64,000 nucleotides of DNA, from positions 1 to 64,000 of the forward strand of contig JAJFFE010000245.1 in NCBI GenBank assembly GCA_021776775.1, in the 5' to 3' direction. This DNA comes from Planctomycetota bacterium. GTDB taxonomy: Bacteria; Planctomycetota; UBA8108; UBA1146; JAJFFE01. Shown one piece after another: positions 18,691-30,500 of the stretch. The stretch's first letter is position 1; each line of letters starts with the position of its first letter. Below the pieces are notes generated by a model. The model searched no databases. It was not told where the DNA came from and saw only the letters and a list, made by a program, of their open reading frames with translations. The translations under genes and the position numbers were made by a program.

Positions 18691-20652
18691 ATGATCCGTT
18701 GTATTCGGTTGTCGTTGATTGTCGCGACAGTTGTAGCGCTCGTACCCGTTGAGGTGTCCGCCGCCGACAGTGTCGGTGCCCTTCCCTTGCCGCCTACCCT
18801 GTTTTTCACTTGGTCCGAAGATCCGACGACGACCGTGACGGTGCAGTGGTTGTCTCGAAAGAGTGACACGCCCGAAGTGTGGGTGAGCGACGACGATGCC
18901 GTTTGGGTGCGTCGAAAAGGGGTTCGGGTGCCGTTTGGCCCGTCGGACTTGAACGTGGCCCGGGTCGTCGTACGAGGCTTGCAGCCCGATGGTGTCTATC
19001 GAATGCGGGTGGGTGACCCCACAGTGGTGCACCGTTTCCGTACCGCTCCTCGGCAGTTGACGCGCCCTTTGCGGTTCGTGGCTGGCGGAGATGCCGGGCG
19101 ATCCGACATCAGTCGAACGATCAACCTGCTCGCGGCTGAACGCAGTCCGCTGTTTGCACTGCTCGGGGGGGATCTCGCCTACGCCAATGGCCGCGAGCAC
19201 GGGCGGTGGGTCGAGTTTCTGAATCTGTGGAACCAGACCATGGTGACGCCGGACGGCTTGACGATTCCGCTGATTGTCACGATTGGGAATCACGAGGTCG
19301 ATGCGAAGCGGCCGTTCGGGCGTCACGCCGCGCCGTACTTTTACGCGTTGTTCGATCAGTTTCGCGATGACGGCTACGCCACGCTCGACTTCGGTGACTA
19401 CATGAGCTTCGTGCTGCTCGACTCGGCGCACACCACGAAGGTCAAAGGCGCCCAGACGACGTGGCTCGCCGAGCAACTCGAGCAGCGTTCCGGTGTGCCG
19501 CACCTCTTCGCTGCCTATCACGTGCCCGCGTTTCCGTCGGTCCGTTCGTTCTCGGGCAAGACGAACGCCGCAATCCGAGAGCAATGGGTGCCGCTGTTCG
19601 CGGATCACCAAGTTGACGCAGTGTTCGAGAATCACGACCACGCCTACAAGCGCACTCGGGCGAGCGGCGTTCTCTACTTGGGCGACGGCGCGTGGGGTTC
19701 GACTCGGCGCGCGGTAGATCGGCGCGGGCGCGACTATCTCGAAACCCTGCTGTCGGTGAACCATTTCATCGAAACCGAGATCCGCGGGAAGCGGCGCCTT
19801 CACCGCGCGATCGACCGACGTGGTCTTGTCTTCGACAGCAGCCCCGCGCTACCGATCACGGCCGAAGTTAGCGGGGTGACGCGAGAGCTGTTTGGTCGCA
19901 CGTACTACAGCGCCGGATCGCCGCTGCGGCTCTCACTCACCTGCCATGATCCTCACTTCTTCGGGGCCGCGGTGAGCCGGGTGGAGGGGAGCGTCGCGCG
20001 GCGGACTCGGGCTGATCGACTGGACCCGCCGCGATCGTTCGCGCTTTCGGTTCCGTCGAGCGCCACGGTGGAGATCCCTTGGCCGGCTGGCGGACGTCAC
20101 GAGTTCTCGATCGATGGTGAGTTGATTCTCGCCACCGGGGAGCGCATCGAACTCGGCCTCAGTCAGCTCGCCGCGTTCGACGCGTTGGACTTTACCGAAC
20201 GGAAAGCGGTGCAATCCTCAGGGAAGGCCGGCGTTCACTATCGCGCCTATCACGGGAAGTGGGACAAGGTGCCCAACTTCGCGAAGCTCAAACCGGTCGC
20301 CTCGGGCACGCTGGCGACGGTCGGCCTGGCCGGCGCGCAGCCGCGACGCGACGAGTTCGGGCTCGAGTTTAGAGGTGTGATCCGTGTCGATACCGCGGGA
20401 CCGCACCGATTCGTGGTCGACTCCGCCGACGGCAGCGCACTTTGGATTCACGACACGCGGGTGGTCGACAATCCCGGGCGACGATCAGAATCTCGCGCGG
20501 AAAGCGGTGTGATTTTCCTGGAGGCGGGGTATCACCCGTTTCGACTCGGCTACTTTGACGCGGGCGGGGTCGAGTCGCTCGAGTTGCGGCACCAAGGCCC
20601 CAACGCGACTCACGCTGCTCCTATCGATCCCGGTCGCTTTCGGCTGGAGTGA
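18691..20652 (+). CDS. Purple-acid-phosphatase-like metallophosphoesterase with C-terminal PA14-like domain
   Basis: GGDLAYANG, GNHEVDAKRPFG, FENHDHAYKRTRA motifs; C-terminal GVIRVDTAGPHRFVVDSADGSALWIHDTRVVDN resembles PA14. Confidence 0.9.
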   Translation: MIRCIRLSLIVATVVALVPVEVSAADSVGALPLPPTLFFTWSEDPTTTVTVQWLSRKSDTPEVWVSDDDAVWVRRKGVRVPFGPSDLNVARVVVRGLQPDGVYRMRVGDPTVVHRFRTAPRQLTRPLRFVAGGDAGRSDISRTINLLAAERSPLFALLGGDLAYANGREHGRWVEFLNLWNQTMVTPDGLTIPLIVTIGNHEVDAKRPFGRHAAPYFYALFDQFRDDGYATLDFGDYMSFVLLDSAHTTKVKGAQTTWLAEQLEQRSGVPHLFAAYHVPAFPSVRSFSGKTNAAIREQWVPLFADHQVDAVFENHDHAYKRTRASGVLYLGDGAWGSTRRAVDRRGRDYLETLLSVNHFIETEIRGKRRLHRAIDRRGLVFDSSPALPITAEVSGVTRELFGRTYYSAGSPLRLSLTCHDPHFFGAAVSRVEGSVARRTRADRLDPPRSFALSVPSSATVEIPWPAGGRHEFSIDGELILATGERIELGLSQLAAFDALDFTERKAVQSSGKAGVHYRAYHGKWDKVPNFAKLKPVASGTLATVGLAGAQPRRDEFGLEFRGVIRVDTAGPHRFVVDSADGSALWIHDTRVVDNPGRRSESRAESGVIFLEAGYHPFRLGYFDAGGVESLELRHQGPNATHAAPIDPGRFRLE

Positions 20653-20686
20653 TTCGCGGGGTCGAGAGTCTTTGGACGGAGACGAC

Positions 20687-21796
20687 ATGGAATTCATCGG
20701 TGAGCCGGACTATCGCCACGACGAGATCGCGGCGACCGGAGTGCTGCTCGCAAATCTCGGCACGCCGGACGCGCCCACTGCGGCGGCGGTAAGGCGATAC
20801 CTACGCGAGTTCCTGTCGGATCCCCGGGTGATCGAACTGCCTCGTTGGAAGTGGAAGATCATCCTCGAGTGCTTTGTGCTCACGACTCGTCCGTCCAAGT
20901 CGGCCGCCGCCTACCGGAAGGTGTGGACCGACGAGGGCTCGCCACTGTTGGTCGTGTCCCAGAAGCAGCGCGCCGGGCTGCAAGAGCGGCTCCGCGATCG
21001 ATTCGGCAATCCGATGCACGTTGCGTTGGGGATGCGCTACGGCAACCCGTCGATCGAACGGGCGCTCGAAGAGTTGAGCGATCACGGCTGCCGACGCGTC
21101 CTTCTGCTTCCGCTCTACCCGCAGTACTCCGCGACGACCAGTGCGTCGACCGTGGACGCGCTCGGTGATGCGCTCAAGAAGCGGCGTTGGATTCCGGAGC
21201 TGCGAACCGTCAATCAGTACGCCGACGACGCTGGATACATCGACGCGTTGGCGGCGAGTGTGCGCGAAGTGTGGGAACGCGACGGCGAAGCCGAGCGACT
21301 TCTGCTTTCGTTTCACGGGCTCCCCGAACGCTACCACCGCGACGGAGATCCGTATCCGTGCGTCTGTCGCAAGACGGGGCGCTTGTTGGCCGAGCGTCTC
21401 GGGTTGAGCGAGGATCGCTGCTTCGTCACGTTTCAATCTCGCTTCGGCAAAGAGCCGTGGCTGCAGCCCTACACCGACAAGACGCTGGAGCAGTGGGGCG
21501 GCGAGAAGGTCGGCAGCGTCGACGTGGTCTGCCCCGGCTTCTCCGCCGACTGCCTGGAGACGATTGAAGAGATCGACATGGAGAATCGCGAGGTCTTCGA
21601 GTCGGCGGGCGGCGGTCGATTTAGATACATCCCGTGTCTCAACGATCGTTCGGATCATCTCGATGCGCTGTCCGATCTGGTCGCTAGCCACATGTCGGGT
21701 TGGTGTACTGCAAAGGACGAGTGGGACGAGTCTCGGGCTGCGAGCGACGCGGCGAAGACTCTCGAGCGGTCGCGGCGCGGTTGCCCACACTCTTGA
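20687..21796 (+). CDS. hemH: Ferrochelatase
   Basis: GVLLANLGTPDAPTAAAVRRYLREFLSDPRVIELP; LLLPLYPQYSATTSAST; LLLSFHGLPERYHRDGDPYPCVCRKTG; CPGFSADCLETIEEI. Confidence 0.97.
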   Translation: MEFIGEPDYRHDEIAATGVLLANLGTPDAPTAAAVRRYLREFLSDPRVIELPRWKWKIILECFVLTTRPSKSAAAYRKVWTDEGSPLLVVSQKQRAGLQERLRDRFGNPMHVALGMRYGNPSIERALEELSDHGCRRVLLLPLYPQYSATTSASTVDALGDALKKRRWIPELRTVNQYADDAGYIDALAASVREVWERDGEAERLLLSFHGLPERYHRDGDPYPCVCRKTGRLLAERLGLSEDRCFVTFQSRFGKEPWLQPYTDKTLEQWGGEKVGSVDVVCPGFSADCLETIEEIDMENREVFESAGGGRFRYIPCLNDRSDHLDALSDLVASHMSGWCTAKDEWDESRAASDAAKTLERSRRGCPHS

Positions 21797-21874
21797 ATCG
21801 TCACTGTGTTCTTCCGCGTGCTTGTTCCGACTGTGTTTGCTTCGGCTGTGCTTGTTTCATGACTCAGGAGTGAC

Positions 21875-22606
21875 ATGCGCGACTTCTTCGACCTTCTCGC
21901 GTCGCACGCGTCGGTGCGCAAGTTTCTTCCCCAGCCGATACCCGACGAGCACGTGACGTCGGCGGTGACGGCGGCGCAGATGGCGTCGACGTCGAGTCAT
22001 GTGCAGGCTTACTCGATTCTTCGCATCACCGACTCAGAGACACGTGCTCGGTTGGTCGAGTTGACGGGGGGGCAGCCGTACGTCGAGCAATCGGGCGCGT
22101 TCTTCGTCGTCTGTGCCGATGAACGCCGTCATCGACTGCTGTTCGATCGCGAAGGCTCAACGCACGAACGGAACTTGGAGACGTATCTCGTCGCCGTGAT
22201 CGACGCCTCCCTCTTCGCACAGAACCTCGCCTTGGCGTTCGAGTCGATGGCGTACGGGATCTGTTTCATCGGTGGATTGCGTAACGACCTCGACACGGTC
22301 GACGAGTTGTTGGAGCTTCCGGAGCATGTGATGCCGTTGTACGGATTGTGCGTCGGAGTTCCCGAAGAGCGCTCGGAGCCGAAGCCGCGACTACCGCTCG
22401 ACGCGGTGTTGTTCGACGACCGATACCCGAGCGACGAAGCCATGCTCCGCGCGATGGACACTTACGACGCTGACATGCAGCAGTACTACGCGTCGCGCGG
22501 CGTGCCCGGTCGCAGTTGGTCGAAAGGCATTCTTCGCAAGTTCCACGAGGCCCGCCGCACCTACCTCCACCGTTACTACGCCGGTAAGGGGGGACGGCTC
22601 TCGTAA
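21875..22606 (+). CDS. NADPH-dependent oxidoreductase, nitroreductase/flavin reductase (NfsA-like) family
   Basis: LLASHASVRKFLPQPIPDEHVTSAVTAAQMASTSSHVQAYSILRI; GICFIGGLRND; LYGLCVGVPEERSEPKPRLPLDAVLF. Confidence 0.93.
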   Translation: MRDFFDLLASHASVRKFLPQPIPDEHVTSAVTAAQMASTSSHVQAYSILRITDSETRARLVELTGGQPYVEQSGAFFVVCADERRHRLLFDREGSTHERNLETYLVAVIDASLFAQNLALAFESMAYGICFIGGLRNDLDTVDELLELPEHVMPLYGLCVGVPEERSEPKPRLPLDAVLFDDRYPSDEAMLRAMDTYDADMQQYYASRGVPGRSWSKGILRKFHEARRTYLHRYYAGKGGRLS

Positions 22607-22786
22607 AGTCGCGCTGGCCGGCGAAGTGACGCTCTGCGGCGCCACTTTCCCGCGCGGACGCAGCGCGTGCCGCGAGCCACGCTTCCGCAAAACTCCCGAT
22701 GGTCCGGTGTTGGTTGGAGTTCTGAGCCGTAGCGAATCAGCGCCCACCCAGGATCCAAGTTTGCATCGTGGTAGCCGGGGGGCTCC

Positions 22787-23224
22787 ATGATACGAACACG
22801 ATTCCACCGGCAGAACGGTTTCACGCTGATCGAGCTGATGATTGTCATCGCAATCATGGCAATCCTAGCCTCAGTCGCGATCCCCAGCCTGATCGCGAGT
22901 CGAATGTCATCGAACGAGGCCGCGGCGATTTCCACCATGCGGGTGATACACACCGTGAACGAGCAGTACCGTGGAAGGTTTGGGAGCTACAGCGCCAACT
23001 TGGCCGATCTCCAGTCGGCGGACTACATCGACAACGTGCTCGGAGCGGGTTCGAAGTCCGGATACAGCTTTACGCTTGCCGGGTTGCCGTTCACGTGGGA
23101 CTGCCACGCCGAGCCCGTGACGCCCGGCCGTACCGGAGTTCGTGGGTTCTTTTGCGACGCATCCGGCGTGATCCGGTTTGTGACAAGCGGGACGGCCGAC
23201 GCGTTGTCTCCGGCGGTTCAGTAG
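22787..23224 (+). CDS. Type IV pilin-like / type II secretion pseudopilin
   Basis: Prepilin motif NGFTLIELMIVIAIMAILASVAIPSL. Confidence 0.93.
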   Translation: MIRTRFHRQNGFTLIELMIVIAIMAILASVAIPSLIASRMSSNEAAAISTMRVIHTVNEQYRGRFGSYSANLADLQSADYIDNVLGAGSKSGYSFTLAGLPFTWDCHAEPVTPGRTGVRGFFCDASGVIRFVTSGTADALSPAVQ

Positions 23225-23274
23225 CTCTCGACTGCCCATCAAAGTGCGGCGCGTCTCCGAGCTGCCGGCTTGTC

Positions 23275-23550
23275 TTATCTGCCTACCCCGTACCGTTTCG
23301 CGGTGCGCTCTCGAGCCTTGGCCGCTTCGACCTCACGATCTCGGCTCGGTGCCTTCGTCGTCAGCTCTTTCAGGAGACGCTCTGCTATAGCGGCGGTCTC
23401 CTCGACCGCGCGTTCGAACGCCTCCACGTTGACCTGCGACGGCTTGGTGAACCCGCTCAGTTTTCTCACGAACTGCAGAGACGCCGCGCGGACTTCTTCC
23501 TCGGTGGCTGGGGGGTCGAAATTGAAGAGTGTTCTGATGTTACGGCACAC
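23275..23550 (-). CDS. DUF2277-like small protein
   Basis: MCRNIRTLFNFDPPATEEEVRAASLQFVRKLSGFTKPSQVNVEAFERAV; GTG start preceded by GGAGGA. Confidence 0.88.
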   Translation of the reverse strand: MCRNIRTLFNFDPPATEEEVRAASLQFVRKLSGFTKPSQVNVEAFERAVEETAAIAERLLKELTTKAPSRDREVEAAKARERTAKRYGVGR

Positions 23551-23572
23551 GGCTTCCTCCGCGGTTTAGGTG

Positions 23573-23823
23573 TCAGGCCAGGTTAACCGCTTCTTTCCAC
23601 GCGTCCGAGTTCTCTTCCGTGTACTTGTTGAGATCATCTCCCCGTACCAGTTGGGATCATCGTCGCGTCGGGCTCCACCGAATTCGAACCGCCACAACAC
23701 TTTCAAGGAAAGCTGTTCGATGCGCTGGTCGAGAGTCTCGCGCGGCGTTGCGACGACGACGGAGTAACAGAACTTCCGTCTCGTCCACGTGGGGGTAGAA
23801 TCAGGTTCGGCCGAAAATCGCAC
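23573..23823 (-). pseudogene. Small ORF apparently split by a 1-nt frameshift at a G-run
   Basis: Frame 1 ...IEQLSLKVLWRFEFGGARRDDDPNWYG becomes DDLNKYTEENSDAWKEAVNLA* after a shift at GGGG (23640-23643). Genuine frameshift or assembly indel not distinguishable here. Confidence 0.45.
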
Positions 23824-23844
23824 CGGCCGCGGGAGGAGCGACCG

Positions 23845-24264
23845 ATGGCAGTTCGACGGACACTCGGGTTAGCGCTAGCGATGGTACTCGTGGTGACCGT
23901 GGCGAGTTGTCGCCACCGTCATAGCAAAGACACCACGGTCGTCGACCAACCGCAGAGGTTCTCCCTTAGCCAAGAGCTTCACAGTGAGCACGATACCGAC
24001 TGGTACGGGTGGAGCACGACGCTCGACCAGGCACGCGTCGAGTTCCGCGTGCGCCACTTCACCGAAGGCTGGGCCAAAGTTCGTATTTACGATGACGCCG
24101 GGCTCAAAGTGTTCGACGAAGAATACTTCCAATCGAGTTATCACTGCGACTGCGACCACGAGTTCACCGAGGTCGATTTCACGGGGATCGGTACCCCTGG
24201 CGATTGGCAGATTCGCGTCGACGTGCACGACTTCTCGGGCAGTCTGTACTTGACCCTAGACTAG
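23845..24264 (+). CDS. Hypothetical secreted lipoprotein
   Basis: MAVRRTLGLALAMVLVVTVASCRHRHSK lipobox-like N-terminus, 139 aa. Confidence 0.7.
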   Translation: MAVRRTLGLALAMVLVVTVASCRHRHSKDTTVVDQPQRFSLSQELHSEHDTDWYGWSTTLDQARVEFRVRHFTEGWAKVRIYDDAGLKVFDEEYFQSSYHCDCDHEFTEVDFTGIGTPGDWQIRVDVHDFSGSLYLTLD

Positions 24265-24532
24265 CCGGCTCTCACGTCTCTTCTGAAGGGGCGCCGGTGG
24301 CGCCGCTGTAAGTCGTGCTGCTGTCTACGTTCCTCTGCGACGGCGAAGGTTGCACGCGCCCACATCCTTGATCAGGTCCCTCGGGATCACTATGCTCAAC
24401 GGTTGTAGTTTGGGCTGAACGTACGGGCTTTTCCTCTGTCGAATCATGACTTTACGTAGATCGAGCGCCACCGGTGCGTTCGTTCGACGGGGGATATGTC
24501 GTTTTTCGAGGACTCCCTGGAGTGTGATCAAT

Positions 24533-27500
24533 ATGTCGGGTAACGCCAAGTGTCAGCGATCCCTTTGGATCGTCGGTTTCGTATTGTGCATCGGTTGCTT
24601 GTTTGCCCCCGTGACACAAGCGATGAGCCCGCTCATCTTCATGATGGGCGCAATGGTCGATAGCGACGGGGATGGCGTCGACGACACCATCGATAACTGC
24701 CCGACCGTGTTCAACCCTGACCAAAGCGACGTCGACGGCGACGGCGTCGGGGATCTGTGCGACAACTGCGCAGGGACCGCGAACCCGCTGCAAGAAGATG
24801 CCGACGCGGATGGATTCGGGGACGCGTGTGACAACTGTTCCACCTTCAACCCGACGCAGGCTGACGGCGACGGCGACGGCGTCGGTGATGACTGCGACAA
24901 CTGTCCGTTCATTTCCAACCCGCTGCAGACCGATTCCGACAGCGACGGGGTGGGCGACGCTTGCGACAACTGCCCGACCATGAGCAACAGCGATCAAGCC
25001 GACGGCGACAGCGATGGAGTCGGCGACGTTTGTGACAACTGCTCGATAGACGACAACCCGCTTCAGGAAGATGGCGACGGGGACGGGGTCGGCGACGCGT
25101 GTGACAACTGTCCGACCATCGCCAACCCGGGCCAAGTTCTCACCGACTGCAACCTCAACGGTGTCTGCGACGACATCGACATCTCCCTTGGAACCAGCGA
25201 AGACTGCAACTTCAACGGCGTTCCCGACGAGTGCGAAGGTCTTCCGCAACAGCGTATCGACTTGGCGACTGGCGCCCTCAACGATCTGTTCGGAGGTTCG
25301 GTCGATATCGACGGTGACGTGATGGTGGTCGGCGCCCCGAACCGCGAGGCGGGTGGTGTCGACCGCGGGGCGGCATACGTGTACCGGCACGACGGGACGT
25401 CGTGGGTTTTCGAACAAGAACTCATCGCTTCGGATGGAACAGACTCCGACGTGTTCGGAGACTCCGTCTCCGTCAGCGGAGACGTGATTGCGGTTGGCGC
25501 CATGGACGACGCCATCGCCGCGATGGCCGGAGCCGTCTACATGTTCCGCTTCGACGGATCGACCTGGACCGAGGAAGAGAAGCTGACAGCGGCCGCGGGC
25601 GCCGCCAATGACCTCTTCGGAGCCGCCGTCGATCTCGCCGGAAGTGTGCTAGCGATCGGGGCGCCCGGCGTTTCAAGCGACACCGGAACCCTCTACGTGC
25701 ATCGCTACAACGGTAGTGCTTGGGCCCTCGACCAGACCTTTGCTCCTGCATCTCTCGTCGCTGGAGATCTCTACGGCGCAGCCGTGACTCTGGAAGCAGC
25801 GCGCGTGGTGGGAGGGGCACCCGGAAACGGGGCCGGCAAAGCGTACGTGCACGACTACGACGGTTTGACCTGGAACGAGATACAAACGCTGACCGCGTCC
25901 GACGGGGTCGCCGGCGACGGGTTCGGAGAGGCGGCGGACGTTCAGGGGGCGGCGATTGTGATCGGCGCTTCGGCGACTGTCTCTGGAACTCCCGGCGCGG
26001 CGTACGTCTACTTGTTCGGCGGAGTGACGTGGACCGAAGACCAAAAGTTGACAGCTTCGGATGGCGTCAACGGGGACCGCTTCGGTGCCGCGGTCGCGAT
26101 CGCCAGTGATCTCATCGTCGTAGGGGCGCCGCTTCACGATGTTCTGATCGACGGTGGTGCCGCGTACGTCTTCCACGATATTGCGGGAACGTGGACCGAA
26201 GACGACATGCTGGTGGCGAGCGACGCGACTACGGGCGCGCGTTACGGCGGAAGCTTGGCGCTCAGCAAGATCGACTTGGTAATCGGGGCAAGTAAGGGCG
26301 ATGGCGTTACCGCCAACATGGGGGTTGCGTACGCCTACGCGGTGTCCGGCGACTGCAACGCCAACGGAGTAACCGACAGCTGCGACCTTGCGGCGGGCAC
26401 GAGTCTCGACTGCAACAACAACGGCATTCCCGACGAGTGTGACATTTCGCTCGGCTACAGCGTCGACTGCAACCTGAACGGCGTTCCGGACGAGTGTGAA
26501 GGCCCCGACCTGGTGATCACCGCGCAGCCGGTGACGCAAGACGTCTGCGAAGGTGACCTTGTCACGCTGTCGGTGACCGCGACCGGTACCGGAAGCTTGG
26601 GGTACCAGTGGCGCAAAGACGGCGTCGACATCGCGGGCGCAACCAGCCTTAGCTACGCGATCGGCGTGTTTGCCGCTGGAGACATCGGTAGCTACACCGT
26701 GCAGATCACCAGCGATTGCGATTCTCTGGAGAGCGACGCTGCGATCCTGAGCTTCCTCAGCGACCGCATGATCAGCTCGTTCGGCCCGCTAGACCCGACG
26801 CTGTGCGAAGGCGGCGCGGTCACGTTCACCGTGACGGCTACGGGATCGCCGCCGCTGAGCTACCAGTGGCGTAAGGGCGGGATTGCTATCTCTGGAGCGA
26901 CGTCGAGCACACTGACGCTCGATCCGCTCGCCGCCGGCGACGGTGGGGTGTACTCAGTCGCCGTCTCCAACGGCTGCGACAGTGCTATCTCGGTCGACTC
27001 GACGTTGACCGTCGAAACCCTCCCGACGATCACCACCCAGCCGGCCAGTCAGACGATCTGCGTCGGCGACGCCGCGACACTGAGTCTCGCAGCCACGGCA
27101 CAGGGGACGATCTCGTACCAGTGGCGAAAAGACACGATCGATATCGCGGGGGCTAACGCCTCGAGTTACCTACTCGATCCGATCATCGCGACCGACGCCG
27201 CGAGCTACGACTGCGTCTTGACGACCAACTGCGGCGCTGAAATGACGACGGCGGCGATCCTCACCGTCGAGACCGAACCGTCGATCACGGGCCAACCGAG
27301 TGGCGGTACGCTTTGCGTCGGTGACGCGCTCAGTTTGAGCGTTACTTCGACCGGGTCGCTTCCGATCACGTACCAGTGGCGAAGAGACGGCATCGCGATC
27401 GGTGGCGCCACGGGGTCGGCGCTCACGATCGACCCGGTCGCCGCCGGAGACGCCGGAACCTATACCTGCGACGTCGGCAATGACTGTGGTGCTGAAACCA

Positions 27501-30500
27501 GCGTGGGCGCACCGGTCGCCGTTCTGATTCCCGTTTCCATCAGTGGCCAACCGGCGGGTGCGACCCTTTGCGAAGGCGCAACCCAGACATTCACGGTCAC
27601 GGCGACGGGCGACGGTATCAGCTACCAATGGCGCAAAGATACTGCTCCGATTGGTGGCGCGACGATCGCGTCGTACTCGATTGCCAGTGCCGTGGCCGCC
27701 GACTCCGGCTCGTACGATTGCGTCGTGACCGGGTCGTGCGGTGCGGTGACCAGCGCGGCCGCCGTTCTCTTGGTCGAGACCGCTCCGGTTATCACCTTGG
27801 ATCCGTCGGGCGCCAGTCCGTGCGAAGGCGACGCCGTCACGCTCAGTGTCGCAGCGTCGGGTTCGCCGACCCTCTCGTATCAGTGGCGCAAGAACGGAGT
27901 CGACGTCGGCGGCGCTACCGCATCGAGCTACTCGATCGCTTCGGCGATCTTGGGCGACTCCGGTTCCTACACCTGCGTCGTGAGCAATAACTGCGGTGCG
28001 CCGGAAAGCGCGGCCGCGGGGTTGACGGTCCTCCAGACCACGGCAATCACGTCTACTCCGGTGGGTGCTACCGTTTGTGAAGGTGTCTCGCACACCTTTA
28101 CGGTTGCCGCCGACGGATCGACATTGAGCTACGCGTGGTTCAAGGACGGCGTCTTGATCGGCGGCGCGACGGCCACGAGCTACACCATCGCTGCCGCCGC
28201 TACGAGCGACGCCGCCGACTACACCTGCACCGTGACCGGGGACTGCGGAGTCGAAACTACCGCAGCTGCGACGCTCGTCGTCGAGGCTCCCGCCGTGATC
28301 ACCGCTGATCCGGTCAGCGCGACGCCGTGTGTCGGGGATGCAATCAACTTGTTCGTCACTGCGACCGGCACCGTTCCGGTGACGTACCAGTGGCGCAAAG
28401 ACGGAGTGGCTATCGGCGGCGCGACCACGTCGACGTTCACGATCGCCGTCGCCGCGTCGGCAGACTCGGGTTCGTATACGTGTCTCGTCTCCAACAGCTG
28501 CGCCACTCCTGAGAGCTCCGCCGCGGTGATCAACGTGCTCGAGCCGGTCGTCATAACGGCGTCGCCGTTGGCCGCGACGGTTTGCGAAGGTGACGCTCAC
28601 ACGTTCACCGTCAGCGCGACCGGGGATGGACTGACGTATCAGTGGCGTAAGGATGCGACGCCAATCGCCGGCGCGACGACCGGGTCCTATACGATCGCGT
28701 CCGCGGTCGCCGCCGACTCTGGTGCCTACGACTGCGTCGTCACCGGATCGTGCACGACCGAGACGAGCGCCGCGGCGACGTTCACCGCGGAAGTCGCAGC
28801 GGTCATCACGGTCGACCCGATCGGTGCCACGCCATGCGTCGGCACCCCGATCAACTTGTCGGTCACGGCGACGGGGACGGCTCCCTTGGCTTACCAGTGG
28901 CGTCGCGACGGTGTCGCTATTGCCGGCGCAACCACGTCGTCCTACACGATTGCGTTCGCCGGATTGGCGAACTCCGGGTCTTACACCTGTGTCGTCACCA
29001 ACAACTGCGCGGCACCGGTCAGTGGCGCGGCGGTGGTCAACGTTCTCGAGCCGGTGTCGATCTCCGGATCGCCGGCGTCGGCAACCGTGTGCGAAGGTGA
29101 CGCCAACACGTTCACCGTCACCGCGAGCGGTGACGGCCTCAGCTACCAATGGCGTAAAGACGGAGCTGCGATCGGAGGCGCGACGGGGGCTTCCTATACG
29201 ATCGCTTCCGCGGTGGCCGCTGACTCCGGTTCGTATGACTGTGTGGTAACGGGCTCGTGCAATACCGAGACTAGCGGCGGCGCGACGTTTACGGCGGAAG
29301 TCGCCGCCACGATCACGCTTGAGCCGCTGGGGTCGACGCCGTGTGTGGGTGACTCATTGACACTCAACATCTTGGCGTCCGGTACGCCGCCATTGGCCTA
29401 CCAATGGCGTAAAGACGGTGTCGACGTGGCGGGCGAAGTGAGCGCAACCTTGTCGCTCGGCGCCGCTGAAGTGTCGGACACCGCCTCGTACACCTGCTTC
29501 GTTTCCAACGGTTGTGGGTCCGACGTGAGCGCGTCGGCCGTGGTTGTCGTTCGCGAGCCGGTGACGATCGTGACCGGCCCGGTGGGGGCGACGATCTGCG
29601 AAGGCGCCGCGTACACGCTGAGTGTTGCGGCGACCGGCCACGGGTTGAGCTACCAGTGGCGACGAAACGGGGCCGATATCGCGGCCGCTACGAGCGCGTC
29701 CTACGTGATCGGTTCGAGTGTCGCTGCCGACGCTGGCTCTTATGCGTGCGTCGTGACCGGGACCTGCTCGACCGAGACGACGGCTGCGGTCTCGCTGATC
29801 GTCAACGTTGCGGCCACGATCACGTTGGATCCGACGGGCGCTACGGTTTGCCCGGGTCAAATGACGTCATTCAGCATTCTCGGTTCGGGAACGCCACCGT
29901 TGAGTTACGTGTGGAAGCTGGACGGGGCGATCATTCCGGGCGCGACTTCCTCGACTTACTCGCTGCTGTTGCCGACCGCCGGTAACGCCGGTGACTACAC
30001 GTGCGAGATCTCGAACTCGTGTGGCTCGGAGGAGAGCGCGGCGGCCACGCTCGTCGTCAACGATCCGCTCTTCGTGACCGGCGAGCCGACCGACGCCACG
30101 ATCTGTTTGGGCGATCCGCACACCTTCACGGTCGTCGCCACCGGCGACGGAATCGCGTACCAGTGGCGCAAGAACGGTGGCTCGATCGGCGGAGCTACCG
30201 GAGCTAGCTTCACGATTCCCGCGGTCGCAGTGAGTGACGCGGGCCTCTACGACTGCCAAGTGACGGCGGACTGTGGAGCCGAGCTCACGACGTTGGTGAC
30301 GTTGACCCCGTTGGCCCCGGCCGCGATCACGGTGGATCCCACCGGCGATAGTGTTTGTCCGGGCACGCCAGTGTCATTCTCCATTGGCGCTTCGGGTGGC
30401 GCGTTGAGTTACCAGTGGAAGCGTGACGGCGTCGACATCCCCGGCGCCACCGCGGCGACCTACTCTTTGGCCATTCCGACGGCGTTCGATGCTGGCGACT

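Noticed and set aside
22624-22647. Hairpin after the nitroreductase-like gene (aagtgacgc...gcgccactt)
   Set aside because: Contains a mismatch and lacks a convincing U-tract; too weak to call a terminator.
23275-23823. Second in-frame stop recoding between the 23566-23823 ORF and the DUF2277-like gene
   Set aside because: The intervening stop is TAA, and DUF2277 has its own GTG start with a GGAGGA ribosome-binding site.
27170-29149. 659-aa minus-strand ORF inside the giant Ig gene
   Set aside because: Antisense to a strongly supported repeat protein; low-complexity Arg/Gly/Asp composition typical of shadow ORFs in GC-rich repeats.
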